Shown here piece by piece: positions 55,504 through 63,993 of a stretch of 64,000 bases of DNA; the first letter of the stretch is position 1; each line of letters begins with the position of its first letter. The translations under genes and the position numbers were made by a program. Source of the DNA: CBDIHP01 sp965279195 (lineage in GTDB: Bacteria; Planctomycetota; Planctomycetia; Isosphaerales; Isosphaeraceae). The notes beneath the pieces were generated by a model. The model made no database searches. It was given only the letters and a program-made list of their open reading frames with translations, and was not told the origin of the DNA. The stretch covers positions 62,001-126,000 of the forward strand of contig CBDIHP010000031.1 in the NCBI GenBank assembly GCA_965279195.1, given 5' to 3'.

Positions 55504-56475
55504 ATGGCGGGACAGAAGCCGGTGCCGATGCGGTGGGAGAACCTGGATGCCGAGGATTTCGACCTGGAAGGGTTGATCCCGGCCGAGCCCTCGCCTGAAT
55601 TGGAAGGCGTGGTGTTGCCGGCCGAACCCGAGGTGGGTGACGGGGATGATCTCGTCCCGATCCTCCAGGTTTCGGAGGGCGTGGCGAGTTCCGGGCTGGC
55701 GTCGCGGCTGGTGCCGGCGGCGGCGCTGGTGATCCTGGCTCTCGGGGTCGTGGCCTGGGTCCGCCTGGTGCCGGAGCGGCGACCGACGGAGGTCGCCGAG
55801 CGGGTGGCCCCGCTGTCGGTCGAGCGGTTGGCCGGGCCGAAGGTCGTCGCGCCGAAGGCGGACGCCGCTGCGCCCGCTCAACCGGCCGCGAAGGAGGCAC
55901 CGAAGGCCGATCCGGGCGTCGCGGCGCGGGCCATCGCCCCGCCGGCGGTTCCCGTACCAGCCAGCCCCGCGCCCGCCGCGAAGCAGGTCGTCGACGACAT
56001 CGCCAGGGAGGCGGAGCGGAAGAAGGCCGAGGTCGCCGAACTGGAGAAGATCAAGAAGGACACGGCCGAGGATCTCAAGAAGAATCCGCCGGCGCCGCAG
56101 CCGATGTTCCGGGGCCGTGGGCCGGCGATCCCGCCGGAGGAACTCCGGAAGATCATCGAGCAGCAGCGCAAGATGCACGAGGAGATGGTCAACCGCATGA
56201 TGGGCCGGCAGCGGGACTTCCAGCGCAACGCCGCCCGAGGATTCGACGACCTCTTCGACCAGATGGAGAAGCAGTTCCAGCGCGACGTTGAGCAGATGAA
56301 CAAGATGATGCAGCAGGGGCCCAACATGCCCTGGCCGCCCGTCGGCGTCGGCCCGAATGGGCTGGGCAACGGAGCCGGGGACGGGGCCAATCCGCCGGTC
56401 ATCCGCCGGTTCAACACGCCGAACGGCGCAGGTGTGATCATCCGCTGGCGCGGCGGGATGATGGGCGGGAACTGA
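55504..56475 (+). CDS. Membrane-anchored protein with coiled coil, function unknown
   Basis: A 323-residue protein not recognised as a named family. An acidic N-terminus (about 1-55) precedes one transmembrane helix (about 65-82, LVPAAALVILALGVVAWV). A Pro/Ala/Lys-rich linker follows, then a strongly charged coiled coil (about 155-185, EAERKKAEVAELEKIKKDTA), a Met/Gln-rich helical part (about 205-270, including QQRKMHEEMVNRMMGRQRDF), and a Gly/Asn/Pro-rich tail. ATG 55504 is chosen because GGAGG lies seven bases upstream; an ATG 13 codons earlier has none. The tail resembles other exported planctomycete proteins. Confidence 0.75.
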   Translation: MAGQKPVPMRWENLDAEDFDLEGLIPAEPSPELEGVVLPAEPEVGDGDDLVPILQVSEGVASSGLASRLVPAAALVILALGVVAWVRLVPERRPTEVAERVAPLSVERLAGPKVVAPKADAAAPAQPAAKEAPKADPGVAARAIAPPAVPVPASPAPAAKQVVDDIAREAERKKAEVAELEKIKKDTAEDLKKNPPAPQPMFRGRGPAIPPEELRKIIEQQRKMHEEMVNRMMGRQRDFQRNAARGFDDLFDQMEKQFQRDVEQMNKMMQQGPNMPWPPVGVGPNGLGNGAGDGANPPVIRRFNTPNGAGVIIRWRGGMMGGN

Positions 56476-56509
56476 ACGGGATGGATCGGATCACAGCTTA
56501 TCCACCCGT

Positions 56510-56857
56510 TCAGGACGGGTTGGACTTCCCGCGCGACTCCTTCTCGGCGATCCCGCTGATCCCGAAGCGTCGGCCGAGTTCGGATTCGACCTCGGTGAAC
56601 GGGATGTCGCGGTAGCCGAGCATCACCATGCTGTGGAAGAGGAGGTCGGCCACTTCCTTGACGAGGTGGGTCCGGCCTTGATCGCCCGGCTCGTCGGCGG
56701 CCTCGACGACCTCGGCGGCCTCCTCGGTGATCTTCGCCCCGATCTTGGGGACGCCCCCCTGGAGCAACGAGACCACGTACGACCGCTCGGCCGGCGGGTT
56801 GTTCTTGCGCTCGGCGATCACGGCCATCAACTGATTGAGGATCGAGGATTCGGCCAC
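56510..56857 (-). CDS. hisE: Phosphoribosyl-ATP pyrophosphatase
   Basis: A 115-residue enzyme for the second step of histidine synthesis, cleaving PR-ATP to PR-AMP and pyrophosphate. MazG-like metal-binding motifs are clear: KITEEAAEVVEAADE (ExxE) and HLVKEVADLLFHSMVMLGYR (ExxD). The length is normal for a stand-alone HisE. The start is GTG 56857 with GGAG about eight bases upstream. No other his genes adjoin, so histidine genes are dispersed in this genome. The next gene is divergent with 88 bases between starts. Confidence 0.96.
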   Translation of the reverse strand: MAESSILNQLMAVIAERKNNPPAERSYVVSLLQGGVPKIGAKITEEAAEVVEAADEPGDQGRTHLVKEVADLLFHSMVMLGYRDIPFTEVESELGRRFGISGIAEKESRGKSNPS

Positions 56858-56945
56858 GGCGGGGCTCCGACGTTCACGGTTACCGGGCCCGGCAATTTAC
56901 CACGAGGGCTTGTCCGCCGCCTACCGGGCTGGGATCATCGCGTCC

Positions 56946-58343
56946 ATGCACACGCGACGAACCTTGGACGTCTGCCTCGTTCTGGGACTGATCCTACCGG
57001 GCATGACCGCCTCGGCGGCGGACCCGATCTCGACAACGCCGGGGTATACGATCCAGAGGCTCCCCCTGCCCCCGGACGTGCTCCCGAGTTGCCTGGCCAC
57101 CCGACCGGACGGGACCATCGTGGTCGGGTCGATGGACGGGGAAGTGCTCCTCCTGGTCGACCAGGACAAGGATGGTCGACCCGAGACATACCGGCGCTGG
57201 GCGGGCACCCTACCGCACTGGCCGCTGGGGCTGTCGACGGAGGGGGACGACGTCCTGATCGCCACGCGAGGTGCCCTGCTCCGGCTGTCCGACAAGAACC
57301 GCGACGGCTGGGCCGAGAAGTGGACGACCCTGAGCGACGCCTGGGACGTGAGTCGCGATCACCACGACTGGACCACGGGCATCGCCCGCTGGAACGGACC
57401 CGGCGGGGGTTACGTCGTCTCGCCGGTCACCGATGACGTCCGGGCGAAGGATGTGAAGGGCCGGCACTACCTGCGCGGGAAGGCGGTGCAGGTGGCGGGC
57501 GACGGCTCGACGAAGATCCTCGCCGAGGGCTTGCGGTACCCGACGGGCTGGGCCAATCGCCCGTCGGACGGCGCGGTGTTCTTCACCGACAATCAGGGGC
57601 AGCAGAAGACGACCTGCGAGATCCTGCCGCTGGTCGAAGGGGGCTGGTACGGCTACCCGAGCCAGGCCGATCCGAAGTCGGGCAAAGGGACGCCGATCCT
57701 GCCGTCGGTGCGGATCCCCTACCCCTGGGCTCGGTCCGTGAACGGGCTGACGTTCATCGATGCGAAGTCGAGGTTCGGGCCGGTCGACGGCCAGCTGGTG
57801 CTCTGCGAGTACAACAACCGGTTCATCCTCCGTGCCAGCCTGGAAGAGGTCGGCGGCCAGACGCAGGGGGCGTGCTACCCGTTCCTGGAGAACCTGCTGG
57901 GCCCGCTGTGCGTGACCTTCGGCAACGACGGCGCGCTCTACGTCGGCAGCCTCCGCGAGCCCGCCTGGGGCGGCGAGCCCGAGCAGGGCGCGATCTTCCG
58001 GGTCAAGTTCGACGGCAAGTCCGCCTTCGGGATCCGCGAAATCCGCGCGAAGCCCGACGGCTTCCTGCTCCACTTCTGGCAACCGCCCGCCGACCGATCA
58101 AAGGCTGCCCTGGCTTCCACCTACGCCCTCCGACGCTACCATCACGTCTTCGAGGGCGCTTATCACTCGCCCCCGGTCGATGAGGAAGTCGTCGGCGTCG
58201 AGCGGGTCAATCTCTCCGACGACGGCCTGTCCGCCCACCTTGAACTCAAAGGCAAACCCATCGCGGATCGCATCTACGAGATCCGCGTCAACCTACCCGC
58301 CTGGCCCAGCATCGGCCACTACACGATGAACCGCGTCCCGTAG
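56946..58343 (+). CDS. Secreted PQQ-dehydrogenase-like beta-propeller protein
   Basis: A 465-residue exported protein resembling the membrane-bound dehydrogenase/glucose-sorbosone dehydrogenase beta-propellers abundant in planctomycetes. A signal peptide (about 9-25, CLVLGLILPGMTASA) precedes propeller blades with repeated DGTIVVGSMDGEV / DKNRDGWAEKW-type strands; the latter, with QDKDGRPE, look like calcium-binding loops. WANRPSDGAVFFTDNQGQQK then CEILPLVEGGWYGYPS is a family block. No haem-binding CxxCH is fused here. The start ATG 56946 gives the leader. The TAG stop codon is the first three bases of an inverted-repeat element. Confidence 0.86.
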   Translation: MHTRRTLDVCLVLGLILPGMTASAADPISTTPGYTIQRLPLPPDVLPSCLATRPDGTIVVGSMDGEVLLLVDQDKDGRPETYRRWAGTLPHWPLGLSTEGDDVLIATRGALLRLSDKNRDGWAEKWTTLSDAWDVSRDHHDWTTGIARWNGPGGGYVVSPVTDDVRAKDVKGRHYLRGKAVQVAGDGSTKILAEGLRYPTGWANRPSDGAVFFTDNQGQQKTTCEILPLVEGGWYGYPSQADPKSGKGTPILPSVRIPYPWARSVNGLTFIDAKSRFGPVDGQLVLCEYNNRFILRASLEEVGGQTQGACYPFLENLLGPLCVTFGNDGALYVGSLREPAWGGEPEQGAIFRVKFDGKSAFGIREIRAKPDGFLLHFWQPPADRSKAALASTYALRRYHHVFEGAYHSPPVDEEVVGVERVNLSDDGLSAHLELKGKPIADRIYEIRVNLPAWPSIGHYTMNRVP

Positions 58344-58650
58344 GGTGGGCACCGCCCACCATCGCGTTGGCATACACGAATGGGATAGTCGTCTGCTCCG
58401 CCGGGGCGAGCCTCGGATGCGAGGGGCGCGGGTCTCCCGACCCGCCCCAGCATCGGCCGCGCCGGACGACGAAATCGGGTCTCCAGACCCGTTCCGTTGG
58501 GGAAAGGTCTGGAGACCCGATGATGTGGTCTCCTTCGATGGATGTTGGGACGGAGTCGGGAGACCCTCGCCCATCGCGTTCGGCCCTCGCGCACTGCGTT
58601 GGGATTCCGCCGATTTCGATCCAACGCAACGGTGGGCGGTGCCCACCCTA
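58341..58650. repeat. 310-base inverted-repeat element supplying both flanking stop codons
   Basis: The terminal arms are 30 bases: TAGGGTGGGCACCGCCCACC at 58341-58360 continuing to 58370, and the complementary arm 58621-58650, with about two mismatches. The outer TAG is the stop codon of the plus-strand propeller gene and, on the other strand, of the DUF418 gene. The interior has a further stem (GGGTCTCCAGACCC near 58479 with GGTCTGGAGACCC near 58506). It is non-coding and the largest of three related elements in the window. Confidence 0.75.
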
Positions 58651-60102
58651 CGCGGCGCGGAGGATGGGCTGGAACTTCCAGTATGTGAGGGAGCGCCACA
58701 TCCACTCGGCGGGCCCGTAGCGGAAGAACCGCAGCCAGACCGGGCTGAGGGTGAGCTGGAAGATCCAGATCGCCAGGACGAGCCCCGCCAACTCGGCCCG
58801 GTGCATGGTGCCGGTCCAGCCGAGGCCGTAGCCGTAGAAGAGCGTGGTGCAGAGGATCGAGTCGAAAAGGTAGTTGCTCAGGGCCATGCGGCCGGCGGCG
58901 GCGAGGCGGCTGGTGAGCCAGGTCGCGGCGCCGGCCTGGCAGATCAGCATGACCAGGGCCCCGTGTCCGATCGCGACGAACACGCTTCCGAGGTAGTTCA
59001 GCAGGAATCCCCCGCTCAGCCCGTAACCCGGGTCGAAGAACCCCGTCTCGACGTTGTGCACCATGTCGAACAGCACGGCCGGATAGCCCAGGCCGTAGCA
59101 CCAGATCAGGATCTTCCAGTAGGTCTCTCGTTTGAGCGCCGCCGAGTAGAACCCCAGCTTCATCAGCCCCATGCCCAGGAGCATCCGCCCGACCACGACG
59201 AATCCCATCCCGAGCGGGAACCCGATGAGTTGCCCGAAGAACAGGGTCGGGGCGCGGTCGGCCACGATCCCGCCGTAGCCGCCCCGGTAGGTCTTCAGCT
59301 CCTTCTCCAGATTCTTGACGTAGTTCGGCTTCTTCTCGCGGGACTTCTCCATCTTGAGGTACGCCCGGCGGACCACGCGGTCCTGGATGCCGATGTCGCG
59401 CCCGGCGCGGATCTCGGCCGTGCCCCGCTCGGCGGTCTGCCGCATCCAGTCGTTGACCCTCAGGAAGCCCATGAACAGCGGGACGATGGTGAGGATCGCG
59501 AGCGTCCCCAGCACCAGCAACCAGGCCGGCCGGAGCTTGCGGAACGGGTACAGGAGGAACCCGCCGAGGGCGTAATCGACGAGGATATCGCCGTCCCAGA
59601 TCAGGTAGGCGTGGATCAGGCCGATCACGAGCAGCCACGTCACGCGTCGGTAGTAGACGTCGATCAGCCGCGCCCCTCGTGCGGCGGCTCGCTCGCTCAT
59701 GAGGACCAGCCCCGCCCCGAAGAGCATGGAGAAGGTCGTCATCATCTTGGTGTCAAACAGCAGGCGCTGGATGACCCAGAAATAGGTGTCCCAGGCGTTC
59801 GGATCGGGCAGAGCGTGCGGGTTGGAGTAGACCGACCCGGGCCAGGCGAAACCGACCATGTTCATCGCCAGGATGCCCAGCAGCGCGACCCCTCGGAGGA
59901 CGTCGACCGACTGCACACGCTCCTGCGCCGCCACGGGCAACGCCGAGGGCGCGGGCTCGGCCTGGACGTCCGGCGCGGGCTCAACCTTGTCCGGCTCGGC
60001 CGGGTCTCCCCCGCCCGCGATCTCCGGAACCGCATCCGTCTCGGGGCTTTCCGACGATTCGAGCAGCGGGGACGACGGCCACGGTTCGGAGTTCGACGAC
60101 AT
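58648..60102 (-). CDS. DUF418 family membrane protein
   Basis: A 484-residue integral membrane protein of the DUF418 (YeiB/YxaH) family, acyltransferase-3-like in topology, function not settled. Disordered N-terminal 55 residues (Pro/Glu/Ala-rich) precede the first helix with the family hallmark (VDVLRGVALLGILAMNMVGF). About eight to ten helices follow, including FSMLFGAGLVLM and RVTWLLVIGLIHAYLIWDGD. The C-terminal DUF418 signature is seen (MALSNYLFDSILCTTLFYGY then GLGW). ATG 60102 is used; the frame extends upstream with unrelated residues. Its stop lies in the repeat element shared with the convergent propeller gene. Confidence 0.92.
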   Translation of the reverse strand: MSSNSEPWPSSPLLESSESPETDAVPEIAGGGDPAEPDKVEPAPDVQAEPAPSALPVAAQERVQSVDVLRGVALLGILAMNMVGFAWPGSVYSNPHALPDPNAWDTYFWVIQRLLFDTKMMTTFSMLFGAGLVLMSERAAARGARLIDVYYRRVTWLLVIGLIHAYLIWDGDILVDYALGGFLLYPFRKLRPAWLLVLGTLAILTIVPLFMGFLRVNDWMRQTAERGTAEIRAGRDIGIQDRVVRRAYLKMEKSREKKPNYVKNLEKELKTYRGGYGGIVADRAPTLFFGQLIGFPLGMGFVVVGRMLLGMGLMKLGFYSAALKRETYWKILIWCYGLGYPAVLFDMVHNVETGFFDPGYGLSGGFLLNYLGSVFVAIGHGALVMLICQAGAATWLTSRLAAAGRMALSNYLFDSILCTTLFYGYGLGWTGTMHRAELAGLVLAIWIFQLTLSPVWLRFFRYGPAEWMWRSLTYWKFQPILRAA

Positions 60103-60359
60103 GAGCAGGCTCTCCGGGACGGTCGAACAGCCGGGGGAGAGGTGAGGATCCCGGCGACATGCGGAACGCAAGTGTAGTGCGAACAGGTCGCTCCGGCAAA
60201 CATTCGTTCGGCGGTGCCCGATATTGGACGCCCCAAGGTCCGCCGCCTCTCGGGGGCGATTCCCACCGAGAGGGCCGTTGACTACCGGGATTCTCGCGTA
60301 AACAATCTCCCCTGCGAAACGCCCAGACGATTCCGACTGCACCCCGAGGGAGATCGCCG

Positions 60360-61238
60360 ATGTCCGGACGCCTCGCCTTCGCCCCGATCCTCTGCTGCCT
60401 GATCGCCGCCCCCGCCCTCGCCGACGGCCCGGCCAATCTGCTCTCCCTGGCCGAACTCAAGTCACGGCTCGAACAGCCGAACGTCCGGATCCTCGACCCC
60501 CGCGCGAAGGCCGACTACGAGAAAGGGCACATCCCCGGCGCGATCCTGGTCGATTCCAAGGCCGCCCAGGCCCTCGCCTCGAAACCTGGCGGCTTCCAGG
60601 ACCGCGCGGCCTGGCAGACGTGGATCGATTCGCTCGGCCTGACCGACGCGACCCGCGTCGTCGTCTGCGACGGGGCGAAGCAGCTCGACGCCGCCCGGCT
60701 CTGGTGGCTCCTGGGCTACCTCGGCGTGAAGGACGTCGCCCTCATCAACGGCAACGTCGGCCTCTGGACGAAGGAGGGCTTCCCGACCTCCACCGACTCC
60801 GCCAAGCCCGGCGCCGGGACGTTCAAGGTGAATTTCCAACCCGAGTGGCTGGCGAACCGCGAGGACGTGCTGGGGGCCCTGAAGTCAGGCGAGTTCCAGA
60901 TCGTCGACGCCCGGAGCGCGGCCGAGCACACCGGCGAGCGGAAGATGTCGAAGCGCGGCGGGCACATCCCCGACGCCTGCCCGCTGGAGTGGTCCGACCT
61001 CGTCGACAAGGACGGCCGGTTCCTCGACGAGACGGCCCTCCGCGCCAAGTTCGAGGCCGCCGGCCTGAAACCCGGGAAGCCCGTCATCACCCATTGCCAG
61101 GGAGGCGGCCGGGCGTCGGTCGACGCCTTTGTCGCCAGCCGGCTCGGCTTCAAGGCCCGGAACTACTACCTCGGATGGTCTGACTGGGGCAATGCCGAGG
61201 ACACCCCCGTCAAGACCGGGGCGTCCGACAATAAGTGA
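60360..61238 (+). CDS. Secreted two-domain rhodanese sulfurtransferase
   Basis: A 292-residue exported sulfurtransferase of the thiosulfate/3-mercaptopyruvate type. A signal peptide (about 4-21, RLAFAPILCCLIAAPALA) is followed by two rhodanese domains. The catalytic cysteine is Cys246 in THCQGGGRAS of the C-terminal domain. The N-terminal domain has a matching loop at Cys103 (VCDGAKQLDA) that is probably non-catalytic. DPRAKADYEKGHIPGA and DARSAAEHTGERK are the usual domain motifs. ATG 60360 starts the leader. A periplasmic location is unusual for this group. Likely substrate is thiosulfate or a persulfide relay, inferred. Confidence 0.9.
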   Translation: MSGRLAFAPILCCLIAAPALADGPANLLSLAELKSRLEQPNVRILDPRAKADYEKGHIPGAILVDSKAAQALASKPGGFQDRAAWQTWIDSLGLTDATRVVVCDGAKQLDAARLWWLLGYLGVKDVALINGNVGLWTKEGFPTSTDSAKPGAGTFKVNFQPEWLANREDVLGALKSGEFQIVDARSAAEHTGERKMSKRGGHIPDACPLEWSDLVDKDGRFLDETALRAKFEAAGLKPGKPVITHCQGGGRASVDAFVASRLGFKARNYYLGWSDWGNAEDTPVKTGASDNK

Positions 61239-61246
61239 ACCGACAA

Positions 61247-61594
61247 TCAAACGTCGCCGAGTTCCGCCTCCAGCTCGGCGACCCGACCTCGAAGCCTCTC
61301 GTCGTTCCAGAGCATCAGTTCCAGCGGCTTGACCTCACCGTCGAGCAGGGTCAGCAGTTCCGCCGCACTCTCGGGCATCCCCATCGTCCGGACGCGGCGG
61401 ATCAGGGCCCGACGGGTGATCTCCGCCCCGTCGAACGGTCCGACCGCCTTCGAAAGCAGGGCAACCAGGGCGTTCGACTCCCCGAGAGTCCAGGTCACCT
61501 TGCCGTCCAGCTTCGCCGCCTCGAACACGAGCCGGATAGCCTCGGCGAGGTTGTCGCACGCCTGCTGCTGCTGTCGCGTCGGATTTGTCGCCAT
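61247..61594 (-). CDS. Small soluble helical protein, function unknown
   Basis: A 115-residue protein, not recognised. Mostly helical (QQQQACDNLAEAIRLVFEAA, ALIRRVRTMGMPESAAELLT) with a C-terminal coiled-coil tail (NDERLRGRVAELEAELGD). No leader or membrane segment. ATG 61594 lies before the helical part; the frame is open upstream for 47 codons but reads repeat-like sequence. It is convergent with the sulfurtransferase (8 bases apart). Confidence 0.65.
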   Translation of the reverse strand: MATNPTRQQQQACDNLAEAIRLVFEAAKLDGKVTWTLGESNALVALLSKAVGPFDGAEITRRALIRRVRTMGMPESAAELLTLLDGEVKPLELMLWNDERLRGRVAELEAELGDV

Positions 61595-61602
61595 GATCCA
61601 CC

Positions 61603-61740
61603 CGGAGTCCGGAAGCTTGCTTCCGCTGTGTTCTCGCGGAGCTTCCTCCGCGTGTGACGCCCACCAGTAACCGGCCCGATCAGGGATCCAACCTGGGTCA
61701 CCCTCTCCGTCGCAACGGGGAGCAAGCTTCCGCACTCCGA
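61603..61740. repeat. Inverted-repeat pair flanking an intergenic spacer
   Basis: CGGAGTCCGGAAGCTTGCTT (from 61603) is the near-complement of AGCAAGCTTCCGCACTCCG (61721-61739), about 21 bases with two differences, separated by roughly 95 bases. The right arm ends one base before the tspO stop triplet. A related hairpin sits by the clpX stop at 10524. Confidence 0.55.
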
Positions 61741-61741
61741 G

Positions 61742-62236
61742 CTAGACGTTCAGCCGCCAGATCATGAAGTTCAGCAACCCCGCGAAGGAAACCCAACCGA
61801 GATACGGCACCAGCAGGATCGCCGCCAGCCGCTTGATCGGGAAGAACGCCGCGAGCGTCGCCGCGATGGCAACCCAGAAGACGACCAGCTCCGCGAATGC
61901 CCCGCCGGGGTTCCGCATCCCGAAGAAGAGGATCGACCAGAGGGCATTCAGGACGAGCTGAACCACGAACAGACCGAGAGGCCAGGCACCTCGCGAGAAG
62001 CCTCGCTCGCGCCAGACGAGCCAGGCCGCGATGGCCATCAGGGTGTAGAGCGTCGACCAGACCGGCCCGAAAATCCAGTTCGGCGGGTTGAACGAGGGTT
62101 TGTTCAGGGTCGGATACCACTCGCGCAACCCACCGAAGGTCGCCGAGCTGCCGATGAACGCGGCCAGGAAGCAGACGGCGAGCCAGCCGACCAGGCCGAG
62201 CAGCGATTTCCAGCGAGACGGCGGCGTGTGATCCAT
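61742..62236 (-). CDS. TspO/MBR family tryptophan-rich sensory protein
   Basis: A 164-residue five-helix membrane protein of the TspO/translocator family, which binds porphyrins and influences tetrapyrrole and stress metabolism. The Trp-rich signature is clear: LNKPSFNPPNWIFGPVWSTL then YTLMAIAAWLVWRE, VQLVLNALWSILFFGMRNP, and the C-terminal VPYLGWVSFAGLLNFMIWRL. The length matches the family. ATG 62236 is preferred; a GTG 11 codons earlier would extend a disordered N-terminus. It is divergent from the cupin gene. Its stop abuts the inverted repeat annotated here. Confidence 0.95.
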   Translation of the reverse strand: MDHTPPSRWKSLLGLVGWLAVCFLAAFIGSSATFGGLREWYPTLNKPSFNPPNWIFGPVWSTLYTLMAIAAWLVWRERGFSRGAWPLGLFVVQLVLNALWSILFFGMRNPGGAFAELVVFWVAIAATLAAFFPIKRLAAILLVPYLGWVSFAGLLNFMIWRLNV

Positions 62237-62354
62237 CGGGCGGGCTCCGCGAGACACAGACTCCGACACAGACGGCCCCGGCCTCGATTCCGCCGGGTCA
62301 TCCGGTCATTATAGTTCCGCGTCATCCCCGACCCTGTCCAGACAGGACATCGCC

Positions 62355-62720
62355 ATGCCCCGCCTGATCGAAGGCCCGACCCGCGTCGAGGCCGCCGGCA
62401 ACAAGCCCAAGCTCATCGACGAGTACGTCGGCCGCGTGAATACGAAGGACACTCGCCTGAGCGTCGCCCACATGCGGAGCCCCGCCGGCTGGGTCGAGCC
62501 GGGCCAGACGCCCGAGTTCGACGAGTACACGGTCGTCCTCAAGGGGGTGCTCCGCGTCGAGTCGAATTCGGGCCTCATGGAAGTCAAGGCGGGCCAGGCG
62601 ATCTTCACCGAGGCCGGCGAATGGGTCCGCTACAGCACCCCCGAACCCGAGGGCGCCGAGTACATCGCGATCTGCCTGCCCGCCTTCTCGATGGAGACCG
62701 TCCACCGGGACGGCGCTTGA
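62355..62720 (+). CDS. Single-domain cupin protein
   Basis: A 121-residue small beta-barrel cupin. Motif 1 is degenerate (GQTPEFDEYTVVLKGVLRVE, with Glu rather than the usual His pair) and motif 2 reads GQAIFTEAGEWVRYSTPEPE. With few His ligands, metal binding may be altered and it may not be enzymatic. ATG 62355 is the first start. Neighbours give no pathway hint: TspO upstream (divergent) and a small secreted protein downstream (convergent, seven bases away). Confidence 0.88.
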   Translation: MPRLIEGPTRVEAAGNKPKLIDEYVGRVNTKDTRLSVAHMRSPAGWVEPGQTPEFDEYTVVLKGVLRVESNSGLMEVKAGQAIFTEAGEWVRYSTPEPEGAEYIAICLPAFSMETVHRDGA

Positions 62721-62727
62721 ATCCGCC

Positions 62728-63054
62728 TCACCGGCTCAATCCGACCCACGTCCACGGATCGTAGGGCTGGCCGTAGATCTGTCCGTGGAACGGGAAGTCG
62801 TTGTCGCCATATCCGACATACGTCCGCGCCGGGTGCCCTACGGGGGCCATGTAATAGCTGTAAGGCGCCACGACCGTCACCGGCGGGGCAAGGCTGGCGC
62901 CCGTCCGGCCGTAGTACGGGGCGGTCGAGGTGACCACCGGCCCGGAGATCACCCGACCCCGGCCGATCGGCCAGCCGGCGCGGGCGTTGGTGGAACCGAC
63001 CACGAGCGTGATCGCGAGGACGACGGCGGAAACGGCGAGGCGTTGCGACTTCAT
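62728..63054 (-). CDS. Small secreted Tyr/Pro-rich protein
   Basis: A 108-residue exported protein: signal peptide (about 5-26, LAVSAVVLAITLVVGSTNARA) followed by a Tyr/Pro/Gly-rich mature part (APPVTVVAPYSYYMAPVGHP, DFPFHGQIYGQPYDPWTWVG). No recognised domain. The composition suggests an extracellular matrix or stalk-type protein, which is speculative. ATG 63054 sits before the leader; an ATG three codons upstream is possible. It is convergent with the cupin gene. Confidence 0.75.
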   Translation of the reverse strand: MKSQRLAVSAVVLAITLVVGSTNARAGWPIGRGRVISGPVVTSTAPYYGRTGASLAPPVTVVAPYSYYMAPVGHPARTYVGYGDNDFPFHGQIYGQPYDPWTWVGLSR

Positions 63055-63237
63055 GACGGGCAATCTCCGGCAACTCTGCAGATCAGGGGATGCGGGCAGC
63101 TTACGTTATGGACGCAACCCGCGCGCCGATCAAGGGGCAACCCGTAGGGGGCATGCTTCGTTGAAATCGCCCAGCCGACCCCCTAACATCGAAGCCCAGC
63201 ACCTCGCCAACCGCTCGCCATCGCCAGGGGTCCGACC

Positions 63238-63993
63238 ATGCCAAGCCCGCGCCGTTCGCTGCTCCTCGGTTTCGCGTTCGTCGCCCTCCTGATGCCCAAC
63301 GCCAAGGCCGTCGACCCAGGCTGGATCGAACTCATCGGCAAGGACTCGTTCGACGCCTTCAAGGGGGGTTCCAACGGCTGGGTCTACGCGAAGGACGTCA
63401 AGATCGACCCCAAGAACCCCAGGCGGCTCGCCTACGAATCCGGACACGACGCCATCGTCAACGGCCCGATCGGCCGGACGATCAACCTGGTGACGAAGGA
63501 GGAGTTCGGCGACGTCGAGGTGCACCTGGAATTCCTGGTGCCGACGAAGTCGAACTCCGGGATCAAGCTGCACGCCGTGTATGAGGTCCAGATCTACGAC
63601 AGCCACGGCGTCGCCAGGCCCACGGCCAGCGACAACGGCGGCGTGTACCCCCGCGCGGAACTGCTGCCGAAGTATCATCACATCGACAAGGGTTATCCGC
63701 CGCTCCGGAACGCCAGCAAGTCCCCCGGCGAGTGGCAGACGCTGGACATCGCCTTCAAGTCGCCGAGGTTCGACGCCTCGGGCAAGAAGGTCGCCAACGC
63801 CACCTTCGTGAAGGTCCTGCTCAACGGCCAGGTCGTGCAGGAGAACCTGGAACTGCCCTACCCCACCGGCCACAACTGGCGGAACAAGGAGACCCCCAGG
63901 GGCCCGATCTTCCTCCAGGCCGACCACGGCCCCGTCGCTTTCCGCAACTTCAAGGTGCGGCCGCTGAAGGTCGAGACGGGGGCGGCGAAGTGA
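63238..63993 (+). CDS. DUF1080 (3-keto-disaccharide hydrolase) domain protein
   Basis: A 251-residue secreted protein with the DUF1080 domain, a laminarinase/concanavalin-like jelly roll now associated with 3-keto-disaccharide hydrolysis and common in planctomycetes. A signal peptide (SLLLGFAFVALLMPNAKA) is followed by the domain (WIELIGKDSFDAFKGGSNGW, VHLEFLVPTKSNSGIKLHAV, GPIFLQADHGPVAFRNFKVR). The Asn-Ser-Gly block and terminal FRNFKVRPL are diagnostic. ATG 63238 starts the leader. The gene is complete, ending seven bases before the window edge. Confidence 0.94.
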   Translation: MPSPRRSLLLGFAFVALLMPNAKAVDPGWIELIGKDSFDAFKGGSNGWVYAKDVKIDPKNPRRLAYESGHDAIVNGPIGRTINLVTKEEFGDVEVHLEFLVPTKSNSGIKLHAVYEVQIYDSHGVARPTASDNGGVYPRAELLPKYHHIDKGYPPLRNASKSPGEWQTLDIAFKSPRFDASGKKVANATFVKVLLNGQVVQENLELPYPTGHNWRNKETPRGPIFLQADHGPVAFRNFKVRPLKVETGAAK

